From Sphingomonas sp. QA11 (GTDB lineage: Bacteria; Pseudomonadota; Alphaproteobacteria; Sphingomonadales; Sphingomonadaceae): a stretch of 64,000 bases of DNA. A program made the translations under genes and the position numbers. Where the stretch lies: NCBI RefSeq assembly GCF_028473665.1, contig NZ_CP098774.1, forward strand, positions 372,001 through 436,000. The letters run 5' to 3'. A model generated the notes under the pieces. The model was not told the DNA's origin. It was given only the letters and a program-made list of their open reading frames with translations, and did no database searches. Numbering within the stretch: the first letter of the stretch is position 1; each line of letters begins with the position of its first letter. This document shows positions 32,042 through 40,972 of the stretch, piece by piece.

Positions 32042-33436
32042 ATGCCTCGTTTCCTCGCCGTACTGCTCGCGGGCGCCGCGCTGGCCGGCTGCACCGTCGG
32101 GCCTGATTATAAACGGCCTTCGGTACCGTCAGCCGCCGGCTGGACCGAGCCCGGGACGCCCGGCGCGGTCGACCTCGCCTGGTGGGATCGCTTCGGCGAC
32201 GCGCAGCTTTCGGCGCTGGTCGCCCGCGCGATCGGGAACAGCCCCGATCTCGCCGAGGCCGAGGCGCGGCTTGCGGAGGCGCGCGCGAATCGCCGTGCGG
32301 TGGCGGGTACGCGCCTGCCCTCGGTGACGGCAACGGGATCGGCGACCGAGAATGTGCTGAGCAGGAACGGGCAGTTGCCGATCGGCGAGATTCCCGGTTT
32401 CCAGCGCGAGTTCCGGCTTTTCGACGGCGGTTTCGACGCGAGCTGGGAGATCGACCTTTGGGGGCGGCATGTCAGGCAGGGCGAGGCTGCGGCGGCGCGC
32501 GAGGAAGCGGCGCTGTTCGCTCGTCGCGACGTGATGCTTTCGCTGATCGCCGAGGTGGCGCGCAACTATCTCGACTTGCGGACCGCGCAGGCCAATGCCG
32601 CGACGGCCCGGGCGACCGCTGACGCCGATGCCGATCTCGCGCGGCTCACCCGGTTGCGTTTTGGCGCGGGTGAGGCCTCGCGGCTGGATGCTGAGATTGC
32701 GGAGGGCGCCGCGCGGGCAAGCGCTGCCGCCGTGCCGGATGCCGAGGCGAGCGTGACGGCGGCAGCCTATCGTATCGCGACGCTGGCCGGTTCGACGCCG
32801 GAGGAGGTTGGTGCCACGTTGCGTACGCCAGCGCCGTTGCCGATCAGCCCGGACGAGATATTGGTCGGCGTGCGGTCCGAACTGCTCGAACGCCGCCCGG
32901 ACGTTCGCCAGGCCGAACGAGAGCTTGCGGCAGCGACGGCGGATATCGGGGTCGCCACGGCCGACCTGTTCCCGCGCTTCAGCCTGTTGGGCGGCATCGG
33001 CCAGCAGGCGCGCAATCCCGGCGACCTGTTCTCGGCCGACAGCATGCGGTTACAGGTGGGGCCAAGCGTCTCCTGGCCGATCTTTTCGGGTGGCGCGATC
33101 CGCGCGCAGATCCGCGCCGCCGACGCGCGCGGTCGGGGCGCGGCGGCACGTTACGAGAAGGCGGTGCTCGGCGCGCTGTCGGACAGCGAGACGGCGATCA
33201 ATCGGTTCCTCAAGGCACGGATCGGGGCGCAGGAGGCGGGGGCCGCGCTGGTCCGCGAGCGGGCGGCGTTTGCCCTGTCCGAACGTCGAGCAGCGAGCGG
33301 TGAGGACGACCGGCTCGCGCTGGCACGAGCGCGCAAGGCGCTTCTCCTGGCGGAGCAGCGAGACAGCGATGCTTCCTCGCGCAAGGCCCAGGCAGCGGTT
33401 GCGCTGTTCAAGGCACTGGGCGGTGGCTGGAGTTAG
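32042..33436 (+). CDS. NodT-family outer-membrane efflux lipoprotein (TolC-like)
   Basis: 464 residues from ATG 32042, 5 bases after the permease. Signal MPRFLAVLLAGAALAGCTVGPDYKRP with lipobox LAGC; the GPDYKRP that follows is the classic NodT/OprM start. Two repeated OEP domains (coiled-coil and strand pattern; ALVARAIGNSPDLAEAEARLAEARANRR and ELLERRPDVRQAERELAAATADIGVATADLFPRFSL). Provides the outer-membrane exit for the YbhGFSR exporter, so this operon encodes a full tripartite pump; E. coli lacks a dedicated channel in its operon. Confidence 0.95.
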   Translation: MPRFLAVLLAGAALAGCTVGPDYKRPSVPSAAGWTEPGTPGAVDLAWWDRFGDAQLSALVARAIGNSPDLAEAEARLAEARANRRAVAGTRLPSVTATGSATENVLSRNGQLPIGEIPGFQREFRLFDGGFDASWEIDLWGRHVRQGEAAAAREEAALFARRDVMLSLIAEVARNYLDLRTAQANAATARATADADADLARLTRLRFGAGEASRLDAEIAEGAARASAAAVPDAEASVTAAAYRIATLAGSTPEEVGATLRTPAPLPISPDEILVGVRSELLERRPDVRQAERELAAATADIGVATADLFPRFSLLGGIGQQARNPGDLFSADSMRLQVGPSVSWPIFSGGAIRAQIRAADARGRGAAARYEKAVLGALSDSETAINRFLKARIGAQEAGAALVRERAAFALSERRAASGEDDRLALARARKALLLAEQRDSDASSRKAQAAVALFKALGGGWS

Positions 33437-33453
33437 CGCATTGCGCCATATTC

Positions 33454-33508
33454 ATCATCGGAGCCCGTTGCTTTCGGCCTGCCTGCGCCATGCAGGCAAA
33501 CCGATGAT
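33454..33508 (+). terminator. Nested stem-loop after the efflux operon
   Basis: Outer arms ATCATCGG (33454-33461) and CCGATGAT (33501-33508) enclose an inner hairpin GCCTGC-GCCAT-GCAGGC (33481-33497). Placed 18 bases after the NodT stop; probable operon end. Confidence 0.5.
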
Positions 33509-33572
33509 CCTAAGACGCGGACATGGTCGTTAGAGCATAGCCTGGCGTCGAACGCCCCGGTACTTGTCTCCC

Positions 33573-34676
33573 ATGGACGCTCAACAGCTCGACGTGGCCA
33601 TTCGCATCGCAGGCGTGACGGTGCTGCTCTTCCTGGCATTCCTGCTCACCCGCGATGGCAAAGGGGTGCGCCAGACGGTGCTGTTTGTCCCCCTTGCGAT
33701 AAGCATCTCAGGATTCCTGATAGGGAACACACCCGATCTCTCGCTTCGTCTGGACGGAGTCGTCGGGCGCGTCGCTCATCTCTTGAGCGGCTACGCGGCG
33801 GTATTCATCTGGTGGTTCTGCCTTGCTTGCTTCGATCGACATTTCCGGTTGCGAGGGCCCATCCTGGCTGTCGGCATATTGTGGATCTGCATCGCGAGTG
33901 CTGATCGGGGCGTGTTGGGCTCGCTGGTCGCCGATAAGGGACTTTCCCGGCTTCTCGTCGCATTCGGCCTCGGGATAGTCGCTCACCTCGGATGGCGGCT
34001 CCTCCATGATCGCGAGGGCGATTTCGTGGAGACGCGGCGTGATGCTCGCGTGATCGTTGTCATTCTCCTGGGCGGCCAGCTTCTTGCTGACTTCCTGGTT
34101 GACGCCCTGCTCGGTTTCGACTGGCGCCCGCGGGCCTTTGCCATCTCCCAGAATGCAGCCATCCTTGCCTTTGGTCTCTGGTTTGCGACAAGGCTACTCC
34201 GCGCCGACCCCGGAACGCTGACGTTTCCGGCCTCGACGATGCAGGTGGCGGTCGTGGGGACAGGCGACGCGCGGCTGGCGGAGCGTTTACGGAACCTGAT
34301 CGAGGTCGAACGGGTGCACCTCGATCCCGATTTGAGCTTCGCCACGTTCGTTCGCAAAATGGGTGCCGCCGAGCGTGTGGTGCGTCAGTTGGTCAATCAT
34401 AAACTCGGCCATGATCACTTTCGCTCCTTCATCAACGCCTATCGCGTGGAGGAAGCGTGCCGGTTGCTGTCCGATTCATCGCGGGCCGGGGACAAGCTGA
34501 TCGCGATTGCGATGGATAGCGGGTTCGCCTCCCTCGCCAGTTTCAACCGCGTGTTCCGTGCCGCCAGGGGCTGCACGCCGGGCGCGTATCGCGCGGCGTC
34601 CGGCCACGCGCCGATACCGCCGTCGCGTATTCCGGCCGCGAAGCCGTCTTTTGAGGAGCGGTCGGCGGCCTTTTGA
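33573..34676 (+). CDS. Membrane-bound AraC-family regulator
   Basis: 367 residues from ATG 33573 (a TTG nine bases earlier is possible). Seven hydrophobic segments in residues 8-210 (e.g. VAIRIAGVTVLLFLAFLL, VFIWWFCLACFD, AILAFGLWFATRLL), then a C-terminal AraC DNA-binding domain (about 245-340: DPDLSFATFVRKMGAAERVVRQLVNHKLGHDHFRSFINAYRVEEACRLL...AIAMDSGFASLASFNRVFRAARGCTPGAYR). The soluble DNA-binding part would be tethered to the inner membrane. The gene 58 bases downstream is a CPBP membrane protease. Confidence 0.9.
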   Translation: MDAQQLDVAIRIAGVTVLLFLAFLLTRDGKGVRQTVLFVPLAISISGFLIGNTPDLSLRLDGVVGRVAHLLSGYAAVFIWWFCLACFDRHFRLRGPILAVGILWICIASADRGVLGSLVADKGLSRLLVAFGLGIVAHLGWRLLHDREGDFVETRRDARVIVVILLGGQLLADFLVDALLGFDWRPRAFAISQNAAILAFGLWFATRLLRADPGTLTFPASTMQVAVVGTGDARLAERLRNLIEVERVHLDPDLSFATFVRKMGAAERVVRQLVNHKLGHDHFRSFINAYRVEEACRLLSDSSRAGDKLIAIAMDSGFASLASFNRVFRAARGCTPGAYRAASGHAPIPPSRIPAAKPSFEERSAAF

Positions 34677-34734
34677 GAAGCCCTTGCCGACGCTCCCCTC
34701 TATCGGGGCGCACCCGCGTGATGGAGACTAGGAC

Positions 34735-35451
34735 GTGAACGGCTTTACAGGACTGATCGGCACGCTCGCGCTTCTTCTCCTCGTTGGGGGCGCTGTCGGG
34801 GTGACGCGCCGCCACGCCTTCTCGCTCCGGTGGCTGCTGGTCGCAGCCGCACTTGTCGGGGTCAACGACTTCCTCCTGACGCGCGGCTATGGCCTCCTTC
34901 CCAACCTGTTTCCGTCGGCTGAATGGAACTGGCAGGGCAAGATTCTGGCCCTGATTGCGACGCTGGCCGTTGCCGCCTTGCCGGCTTTCGAGTGGCGTCG
35001 ATCGGGGCTCACTTTTGCCCAGGCCGAGGGTAGCCTCAGAAAGTGCGTGCCCGTCGCGCTTGTCTATTGTACGTTTTTCGTGGCGATCTCGCTGACTTTT
35101 CCAGGCGGACCAGGCTCGCATGAGGAGGTCGCGTTCCAGTTGACCATGCCGGGGTTCGAGGAGGAGCCCTTTTACCGCGGCATCCTCCTGCTTGCGCTTG
35201 ATCGCGCCTTCACCGGGCGCCTGAGGCTGTTTGGCGTTGAGTGGGGATGGGGCGCCGTCCTGTCCTGTGCGTTGTTCGGGATGACACATGCCTTTGGGTT
35301 CTCGCATGGTCATTTCTCGTTCGACCTGCTGACCATGACGTTGACGGCGCTGCCTTCCTTCATCGCGATATGGCTGCGCCTTCGGACTGGCAGCCTTCTG
35401 CTTCCCGTGCTGCTTCACAACTTCGGAAACTCCATTTCCCTGGTCGTGTGA
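34735..35451 (+). CDS. CPBP-family (Abi/Rce1-like) intramembrane glutamic protease
   Basis: 238 residues, GTG start with GGAG upstream. About seven helices. Conserved CPBP motifs: GFEEEPFYRGIL (EE-x3-R), FGMTHA (F-x3-H) and LLHNFGNS (H-x3-N). These form the active site of Rce1-type proteases. Members act in protein maturation, bacteriocin self-immunity or abortive infection. Adjacent to a membrane-bound AraC regulator on the same strand; a regulatory link is plausible but not shown. Confidence 0.88.
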   Translation: MNGFTGLIGTLALLLLVGGAVGVTRRHAFSLRWLLVAAALVGVNDFLLTRGYGLLPNLFPSAEWNWQGKILALIATLAVAALPAFEWRRSGLTFAQAEGSLRKCVPVALVYCTFFVAISLTFPGGPGSHEEVAFQLTMPGFEEEPFYRGILLLALDRAFTGRLRLFGVEWGWGAVLSCALFGMTHAFGFSHGHFSFDLLTMTLTALPSFIAIWLRLRTGSLLLPVLLHNFGNSISLVV

Positions 35452-35523
35452 GCCGGAGCGGATCCTCCGGGAGGACTATGCAAGACCGGTTCAGCCCCAC
35501 CTTCGGCTCGGCGTGCTCCGCTC

Positions 35524-37113
35524 TCAATGCGCGTCGACGGGCTCGACGCCTGCCTGTTTCGGCGGGCGGCAGAAGGGCACCATCACCAGGGCGGCGATGA
35601 ACAGCCACGCCATGATGCGGAACACATCGTTGAAGGCGAGGGTCAGCGCCTCGCGGCCGACGACCCGCCCCATCACCGCCTCAGCCATCATCATCGCGCG
35701 GGCCGGGTCGGGCGTCATCGTCTGCATCATGCGCGCGAGATTGGCGAGCGTATCGGCCGCGATCCGTGAGGAACTGCCCAGCGCTTCGCCGATCCGCAGG
35801 GCGTGGAGGCGGCTCATGTCCTGCAGCCAGGTCGTGACTAGCGCGATGCCGATGGCACCGCCGAGATTGCGCATCAGGTTGAACAGCCCCGATGCATAAC
35901 GAAGCTCCGGCCCGGCGAAGCCGTTGAGGGCAAGGCCGACGCTTGGGACGATGCACAGCATGATCGCGAAGCTGCGTACCGCTTGCGGCACCAGCAGCGC
36001 GGCGAAACCCCAGTCGGGCGTCATGTAGGAAAAGAGCCACAGGCCCGCCGCGAACAGGCTCAGGCCGAAAGTGATGATGATCCGCTGGTCCACCCGTTGC
36101 GACAGGGCGGCGGCGATCGGCACGCCGCAGAACTGCACGACGCCGGCGATGAACACCGTCGTGCCGATCTCATTGGCATTGTACCCGCGGACACGGCCGA
36201 GGAAGAGCGGCACGAGATAGGTGCCGGCATATAGGCCGAAGCCGATCACCAGGTTAAAGACGCAGGCGAAGACGAATGTCGGCTTGCGAAAGGGCGAGAG
36301 CTTCACGATCGGGCTGCTCGACCGGAGAGATCGTTCGAGGAACAGCAGGAAGGCGATGAACGCGACCCAGGCTGCGGCGGCGATGCCGGTGTCGCCGAAC
36401 CAGTCGTTCTTCGGCCCCTCCTCGAGCACATATTCCAGGCCGGCGAGGAACACCGCCATCGAGGCGAGATGGACCCAGTCGATCCTCCTGAGCATCGACA
36501 GGTCGGCGCGGTCGACCTTGATGACGGCGATCGCGAACAGGGTGACGAGCGTGCCGGGCAGGACGTTGACATAGAATACCCAGCGCCAGCCCGCGGCATC
36601 GGTGATCCAGCCGCCGAGCGTCGGCCCGAGCGTGGGGGCGAGGACCGAGACCATGCCGAGGATGGCGGGGATCATCGCACGCTGCTTGCCCTCGAACATC
36701 GCGAAACCGGTGGCGAAGACCGTCGGGATCATCGCGCCGCCGACGAACCCCTGAAGCGCGCGGAAGGCGATCATCGATTCGATGCTCCACGCCAGGCCGC
36801 ACAGGGCGCTCGCGACGGTGAACAGCCCGGCGGAGAGCGCGAACAGCCAGCGAGTCGACATCGATTGGGCGAGGAAGGCGGCGAAGGGGATCATCACCAG
36901 TTCCGCCATCAGATAGGCTGTCTGGACCCAGCTTATCTCGTCAGGCCCGGCGGAAAGGCCGGCCTGCACCTCGTTCAGCGACGCTGCGACGATCTGGATG
37001 TCGATCAGCGCCATGAACTGCCCGAACGCCATCACCCCGAAGATCAGGAATTTTCGGACATCGGGCAGCGCCATGGGATCGATCGGCGCACCGACGACAG
37101 GAGGGGATGACAT
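35524..37113 (-). CDS. DHA2-family MFS exporter, EmrB-like
   Basis: 529 residues, 14 predicted helices. Motifs: FMALIDIQIVAASLNEVQAGL at the first helix, SWVQTAYLMAELVMIPFAAFLAQ, FVGGAMIPTVFATGF and LGPTLGGWITDAAGWRWVFYVNVLPG, which is motif C of the DHA2 group. It exports hydrophobic toxic compounds with a HlyD adaptor; the adaptor gene is in the divergent unit. Ribosome site AAGGAC before ATG 37113. Confidence 0.94.
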   Translation of the reverse strand: MSSPPVVGAPIDPMALPDVRKFLIFGVMAFGQFMALIDIQIVAASLNEVQAGLSAGPDEISWVQTAYLMAELVMIPFAAFLAQSMSTRWLFALSAGLFTVASALCGLAWSIESMIAFRALQGFVGGAMIPTVFATGFAMFEGKQRAMIPAILGMVSVLAPTLGPTLGGWITDAAGWRWVFYVNVLPGTLVTLFAIAVIKVDRADLSMLRRIDWVHLASMAVFLAGLEYVLEEGPKNDWFGDTGIAAAAWVAFIAFLLFLERSLRSSSPIVKLSPFRKPTFVFACVFNLVIGFGLYAGTYLVPLFLGRVRGYNANEIGTTVFIAGVVQFCGVPIAAALSQRVDQRIIITFGLSLFAAGLWLFSYMTPDWGFAALLVPQAVRSFAIMLCIVPSVGLALNGFAGPELRYASGLFNLMRNLGGAIGIALVTTWLQDMSRLHALRIGEALGSSSRIAADTLANLARMMQTMTPDPARAMMMAEAVMGRVVGREALTLAFNDVFRIMAWLFIAALVMVPFCRPPKQAGVEPVDAH

Positions 37114-37132
37114 CGGTGCTTGTCCTTGGCGG

Positions 37133-37160
37133 CCTTTATATTATATGCATCATATAAAGG
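37133..37160. promoter_or_regulatory. TetR operator between divergent exporter units
   Basis: CCTTTATAT and ATATAAAGG are perfect 9-base arms around ten bases, the central part TATATGCATCATATA being itself dyadic. It lies between the DHA2 exporter (start 37113) and the TetR gene (start 37175), positioned to control both. Confidence 0.7.
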
Positions 37161-37174
37161 AGATCGACAAGGCC

Positions 37175-37768
37175 ATGCGCTACGACGGCGATCACAAGAG
37201 CGAGACCAGGCGGCGTGTCCTGAAGGAGGCGGCGCGGGAAATCCGGGCCAAGGGCCCCGGGGGCGTCGGCGTGGCCGGGATCATGGCGCGGGCGGGGCTT
37301 ACCCATGGCGGCTTCTATGCGCATTTCGATTCGAAGGAGGCGCTGGTCGCCGCCGCCATCGAGACGATGTTCGAAAGCGCCGGACGCCGCTTCGACGCCA
37401 CGGCTGCCGGCGACGATCCACGCGCGGCCCTGCGCGCCTATGTCGATTTCTATCTTTCGCCCGGGCATCGCGACGCGCGCGAGCATGGCTGCCCGCTGCC
37501 GGCACTGTCCGGCGATCTCGCGCGGCTCGATCCGGAGGCGCGGACACGCTTCGGCCAAGGTGTGGCTGGGCTGACCGCGCGGCTCGCCGATGCGCTCGGC
37601 CGCCACGGTATGGCCGATTCCGAGGCCGCGGGCGGGTCGATGCTCGCCGAGATGGTCGGCGCGGTGACGCTGTCACGCGCGGTTGCCGATCCTGCCCAGT
37701 CCGATGCGATCCTCGACCGGGCCAGGGCCTCGGTGATCGCCCGCTTCTCGCTCGGGGACATGCAATGA
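37175..37768 (+). CDS. TetR-family regulator of the exporter locus
   Basis: 197 residues from ATG 37175. HTH: RRRVLKEAAREIRAKGPGGVGVAGIMARAGLTHGGFYAHFDSKEALVAAAI. The GLTHGGFYAHF motif is that of the AcrR/LmrA-type TetR group often controlling MFS pumps. Contains one Cys (HGCPLPAL), in a position used by some family members for electrophile sensing; that is inference. Followed with ATGA overlap by the thioesterase. Confidence 0.92.
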   Translation: MRYDGDHKSETRRRVLKEAAREIRAKGPGGVGVAGIMARAGLTHGGFYAHFDSKEALVAAAIETMFESAGRRFDATAAGDDPRAALRAYVDFYLSPGHRDAREHGCPLPALSGDLARLDPEARTRFGQGVAGLTARLADALGRHGMADSEAAGGSMLAEMVGAVTLSRAVADPAQSDAILDRARASVIARFSLGDMQ

Positions 37769-38208
37769 CCGGTACGATCGACCGGACCGCGATGAGCGGC
37801 ATCGAGCAGTTGCGCGCGATGATCGCGACTGACGCGCAGCCGCCGATCGGCAGGACGATGGATTTCTCGCTGGTCGAGATCGACGAAGGCCGCGCGGTGT
37901 TTGAGGGCAATCCCGACAGGCGCGTCTACAACCCGATCGGCAGCGTGCATGGCGGTTATGCCGCGACCCTGCTCGATTCCGCCTGCGGCATCGCCGTGCA
38001 TTCGAAGCTGGCGCCGGGCCAGGGTTATACCACGCTTGAATTGAAGGTGTCCTATGTGCGCGGCATGACGGTCGATACCGGCGTGGTGCGGGCCGAAGGT
38101 GTGGTGATCAGCATGGGGCGCCGCGTCGCCTTCGCCGAGGCGAAGCTGACCGACGCCTCGGGCAGGATCCTCGCTACGGCAACCTCCACCCTGCTGGTGA
38201 TCTCATGA
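37765..38208 (+). CDS. PaaI-type hotdog-fold thioesterase
   Basis: 147 residues, ATG overlapping the TetR stop. MDFSLVEIDEGRAVFEGNPDRRVYNPIGSVHGGYAATLLDSACGIAVHS contains the HGG-x3-LLD catalytic signature of PaaI/ACOT13-like acyl-CoA thioesterases. C-terminal VVRAEGVVISMGRRVAFAEAKLTDASGRILATATSTLLV is also typical. Cytosolic. Its presence inside an exporter operon suggests the exported compound, or its toxicity, involves an acyl or aryl-CoA ester. Confidence 0.9.
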   Translation: MTGTIDRTAMSGIEQLRAMIATDAQPPIGRTMDFSLVEIDEGRAVFEGNPDRRVYNPIGSVHGGYAATLLDSACGIAVHSKLAPGQGYTTLELKVSYVRGMTVDTGVVRAEGVVISMGRRVAFAEAKLTDASGRILATATSTLLVIS

Positions 38209-39314
38209 ACATGGCGGCGACGATCGACGTGCCGGTCGAGGCGAAGCGGCGATTCAGGGTCAGCCGCAATCCGCTGATCGCGGCGGCGATCGCGCTGGTG
38301 ATCGCGGTGGCTGGTATCGCCTGGCTGCTGTCGCCGCGCACGGCCGAAAGCACCGACAACGCCTATCTCAAGGCCGACAGCAGTTCGGTCGCGCCCAAGG
38401 TCGGGGGGCTCGTGTCGGCGGTGCTGGTGCGCGATAATCAGCCGGTGAGGGCAGGCGACCCGCTCGTGCAGATCGATGCGCAGGAATTCGACGCGAAGCT
38501 CGCGGCCGCCCGAGCGGCGGTCGCGGATGCCGATGCTGGTGTGGCGACGGCGCGAGCGGCGCTGGCGGGGCTCACCGCCGATGAAGGTCTTGCCGCAGCT
38601 CAGGTGCGTGCCGCCCAGACGTCGATCCAGTCAGCCGATGCCGAATATGGCCGTGCCTCCGCAGACCGCGATCGTTTCGAGACGCTGGTGGCGCAGGGGT
38701 TCGTAACCCGACGCGATGTCGAGCGTGTCCGAGCGACGGCGGTCGGCGCTGCGTCTGCCCGCGACCGCGTTCGCGCCGATCGCGATGTGACGAGCGAGCA
38801 GGCGGCGGTGACTCACGCACGCGGTCCGGTGCTGTTGGCGCAACTCGCCCAGGCCGAAGCCGCGGCGGTGCGGGCGCGGGCGGCGCTCGATCTGGCTCGG
38901 CAGGATCAGGGGCACACCATCATCCGCGCCCCGGTCGACGGCGTGGTAGGCAATCGGCAGGTGCAGACCGGCGACTATGTCCAGCCCGGATCACGACTAC
39001 TGACACTGGTGCCGTCGCAGGCGCTTTATGTCGTCGCCAATTTCAAGGAGACCCAGACGCGGGCGATGATCCCCGGCCAGGTCGCGGCGATCAAGGTCGA
39101 TGCGCTGGACGGTGACACGCTGACCGGCAAGGTCGAGAGCTTCGCGCCGGGGTCGGGATCGGAGTTCACGCTGCTGCCGTTCGAGCCGGGCTCGGGCAAT
39201 TTCACCAAGATCGTCCAGCGCGTACCGGTGCGGATCAGGCTCGACCCGGGGCAGGCGGCGGTGGCGCGATTGCGGCCGGGGCTGTCGGTGACGGCGAAGG
39301 TGAGCCTGCGGTGA
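38205..39314 (+). CDS. HlyD/EmrA-family membrane fusion protein
   Basis: 369 residues, ATGA overlap with the thioesterase gene. One N-terminal helix (PLIAAAIALVIAVAGIAWLL), then TDNAYLKADSSSVAPKVGGLVSAVLVRDNQPVRAGDPLVQID, the lipoyl domain signature of EmrA, a coiled-coil hairpin (about 95-215), and APVDGVVGNRQVQTGDYVQPGSRLLTLVP. It is the periplasmic adaptor for the DHA2 exporter encoded divergently at 35524-37113. Confidence 0.93.
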   Translation: MNMAATIDVPVEAKRRFRVSRNPLIAAAIALVIAVAGIAWLLSPRTAESTDNAYLKADSSSVAPKVGGLVSAVLVRDNQPVRAGDPLVQIDAQEFDAKLAAARAAVADADAGVATARAALAGLTADEGLAAAQVRAAQTSIQSADAEYGRASADRDRFETLVAQGFVTRRDVERVRATAVGAASARDRVRADRDVTSEQAAVTHARGPVLLAQLAQAEAAAVRARAALDLARQDQGHTIIRAPVDGVVGNRQVQTGDYVQPGSRLLTLVPSQALYVVANFKETQTRAMIPGQVAAIKVDALDGDTLTGKVESFAPGSGSEFTLLPFEPGSGNFTKIVQRVPVRIRLDPGQAAVARLRPGLSVTAKVSLR

Positions 39315-39509
39315 GCTTCCCTCCCTCTTTCGCGAGGGGGAATAGAGAGTTGACCATGCGCCGATGAGTTCCCGTCCGATGGGCATTCGGCGTGTTTCAT
39401 TGGTGCCTGCCTCGATTGCCGAGGGGCTTCGCATCCCCGCAATCGCGCGCACCGGCATTGCGCCGATGTGCCGAAGGGGCCTAGGTTCGTGCGGAAATCG
39501 GGGGACCAG

Positions 39510-40955
39510 ATGCGCAGCCTGTTCAGATTGAAGACCATCGTCGCGGGCGAGCAGCAGCCCGAGCACCAGCGCCTCGCGCGGACTCTTTCCTGGCCGCATC
39601 TCGTCGCGATGGGGGTCGGTGCGATCGTCGGCACTGGCATCCTGACGCTGATCGGGGTCGGTGCCGATCGAGCCGGGCCGGCGGTGCTGCTGAGTTTCGT
39701 CGTCGCCGGGGCGATCTGCGCTTGCGCTGCGCTTTGCTATGCCGAAATGGCGACGATGATCCCGGCGTCGGGCAGCGCTTATACCTACAGCTATGCCGCG
39801 CTGGGCGAGATCATCGCCTGGGTGGTCGGATGGAGCCTGATCCTCGAATATTCGCTGGTGGTCTCGACCGTCGCGGTCGGCTGGTCGGGTTATGCGGTGG
39901 GTTTCCTGAAGGGGCTCGGCGTGATCCTGCCCGACGCGATGACTCACGGACCGTCGCTTGAAGGAAGCCTGGCCGATCACAGTCTGCATCTCGCCAATGC
40001 CGGCATCAACGTGCCGGCGATCCTGATCATCGCGGTGGTGGCGGGGCTGCTGATGCTCGGCACGAAGGAGAGCGCGCGCCTGAACTCGGCGCTGGTGATA
40101 CTGAAGATCGTGACGCTGGCGCTGTTCGTCGCGGTGGCGCTGCCGCATTTCGACGCAGCCAACCTCCATCCCTTCGCGCCGAGCGGCTATGGCAGCGTCG
40201 CCGACGATCACGGGGTGAAATATGGCGTGATGGGCGCGGCCGCGATCATCTTCTTCGCCTTTTACGGCTTCGACGCGATCTCGACGGCGGCGGAGGAGGC
40301 GAAGAACCCCGACCGCGACCTGGCGATCGGTATCGTCGGATCGATGGTCGCCTGCACGCTAATCTACATCATCGTCGCTGCGGCGGCGGTGGGGGCGGTG
40401 CATTACACCGTCTTTTCGAAGAGCGCGGAGCCGCTCGCGCTCATCCTGCGGGAACTGGGCAGTGGTGGCGTGGCGACGGTGGTCGCGGCCGCCGCGGCGA
40501 TCGCGCTGCCGACGGTGCTGCTCGCCTTCCTCTACGGGCAGAGCCGAATCTTCCTGGTGATGGCGCGCGACGGCTTCCTGCCGCCGGCGCTTGCCGAAAT
40601 CTCGACGCGGGGCACGCCGGCACGGATCACGGCGGTGACGGCGATCTTCGTCGCCATCCTTGCCGGGCTGCTGCCGCTCGACGTGATCGCCTCGCTCGCC
40701 AATGCCGGGACACTGTGCGCTTTCGTCGCGGTTGCGACCTGCGTGCTGGTGCTGCGCCGGCGCAGCCCCGGGGCACGGCGGCCGTTCCGCACGCCGGTTG
40801 CCTGGGTGGTGGCGCCCGCCGCGATCCTCGGCTGCTGCTATCTGTTCATGAGCCTGCAACGGGTGACCCAGATATCGTTCCTCGTCTGGAACGGGATCGG
40901 GCTGCTGGTCTATTTCCTGTACGCACGGATGCGGTCGCTAGAGGGGCGGGCATAG
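39510..40955 (+). CDS. APC-superfamily cationic amino-acid permease-like transporter
   Basis: 481 residues from ATG 39510 (GGGGACC 5 bases upstream; a GTG 42 bases earlier is in frame). Twelve helices. Signature LSWPHLVAMGVGAIVGTGILTLIG (helix 1 substrate loop GIGAIIGTGIF-like) and YAEMATMIPASGSAYTYSYAALGE, then FYGFDAISTAAEEAKNPDRDLAIGI. Resembles the CAT/YfnA type of amino-acid permease. A single-gene unit; substrate cannot be set by sequence. Confidence 0.93.
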   Translation: MRSLFRLKTIVAGEQQPEHQRLARTLSWPHLVAMGVGAIVGTGILTLIGVGADRAGPAVLLSFVVAGAICACAALCYAEMATMIPASGSAYTYSYAALGEIIAWVVGWSLILEYSLVVSTVAVGWSGYAVGFLKGLGVILPDAMTHGPSLEGSLADHSLHLANAGINVPAILIIAVVAGLLMLGTKESARLNSALVILKIVTLALFVAVALPHFDAANLHPFAPSGYGSVADDHGVKYGVMGAAAIIFFAFYGFDAISTAAEEAKNPDRDLAIGIVGSMVACTLIYIIVAAAAVGAVHYTVFSKSAEPLALILRELGSGGVATVVAAAAAIALPTVLLAFLYGQSRIFLVMARDGFLPPALAEISTRGTPARITAVTAIFVAILAGLLPLDVIASLANAGTLCAFVAVATCVLVLRRRSPGARRPFRTPVAWVVAPAAILGCCYLFMSLQRVTQISFLVWNGIGLLVYFLYARMRSLEGRA

Positions 40956-40972
40956 GGGCGCCTTGCCGGCGC

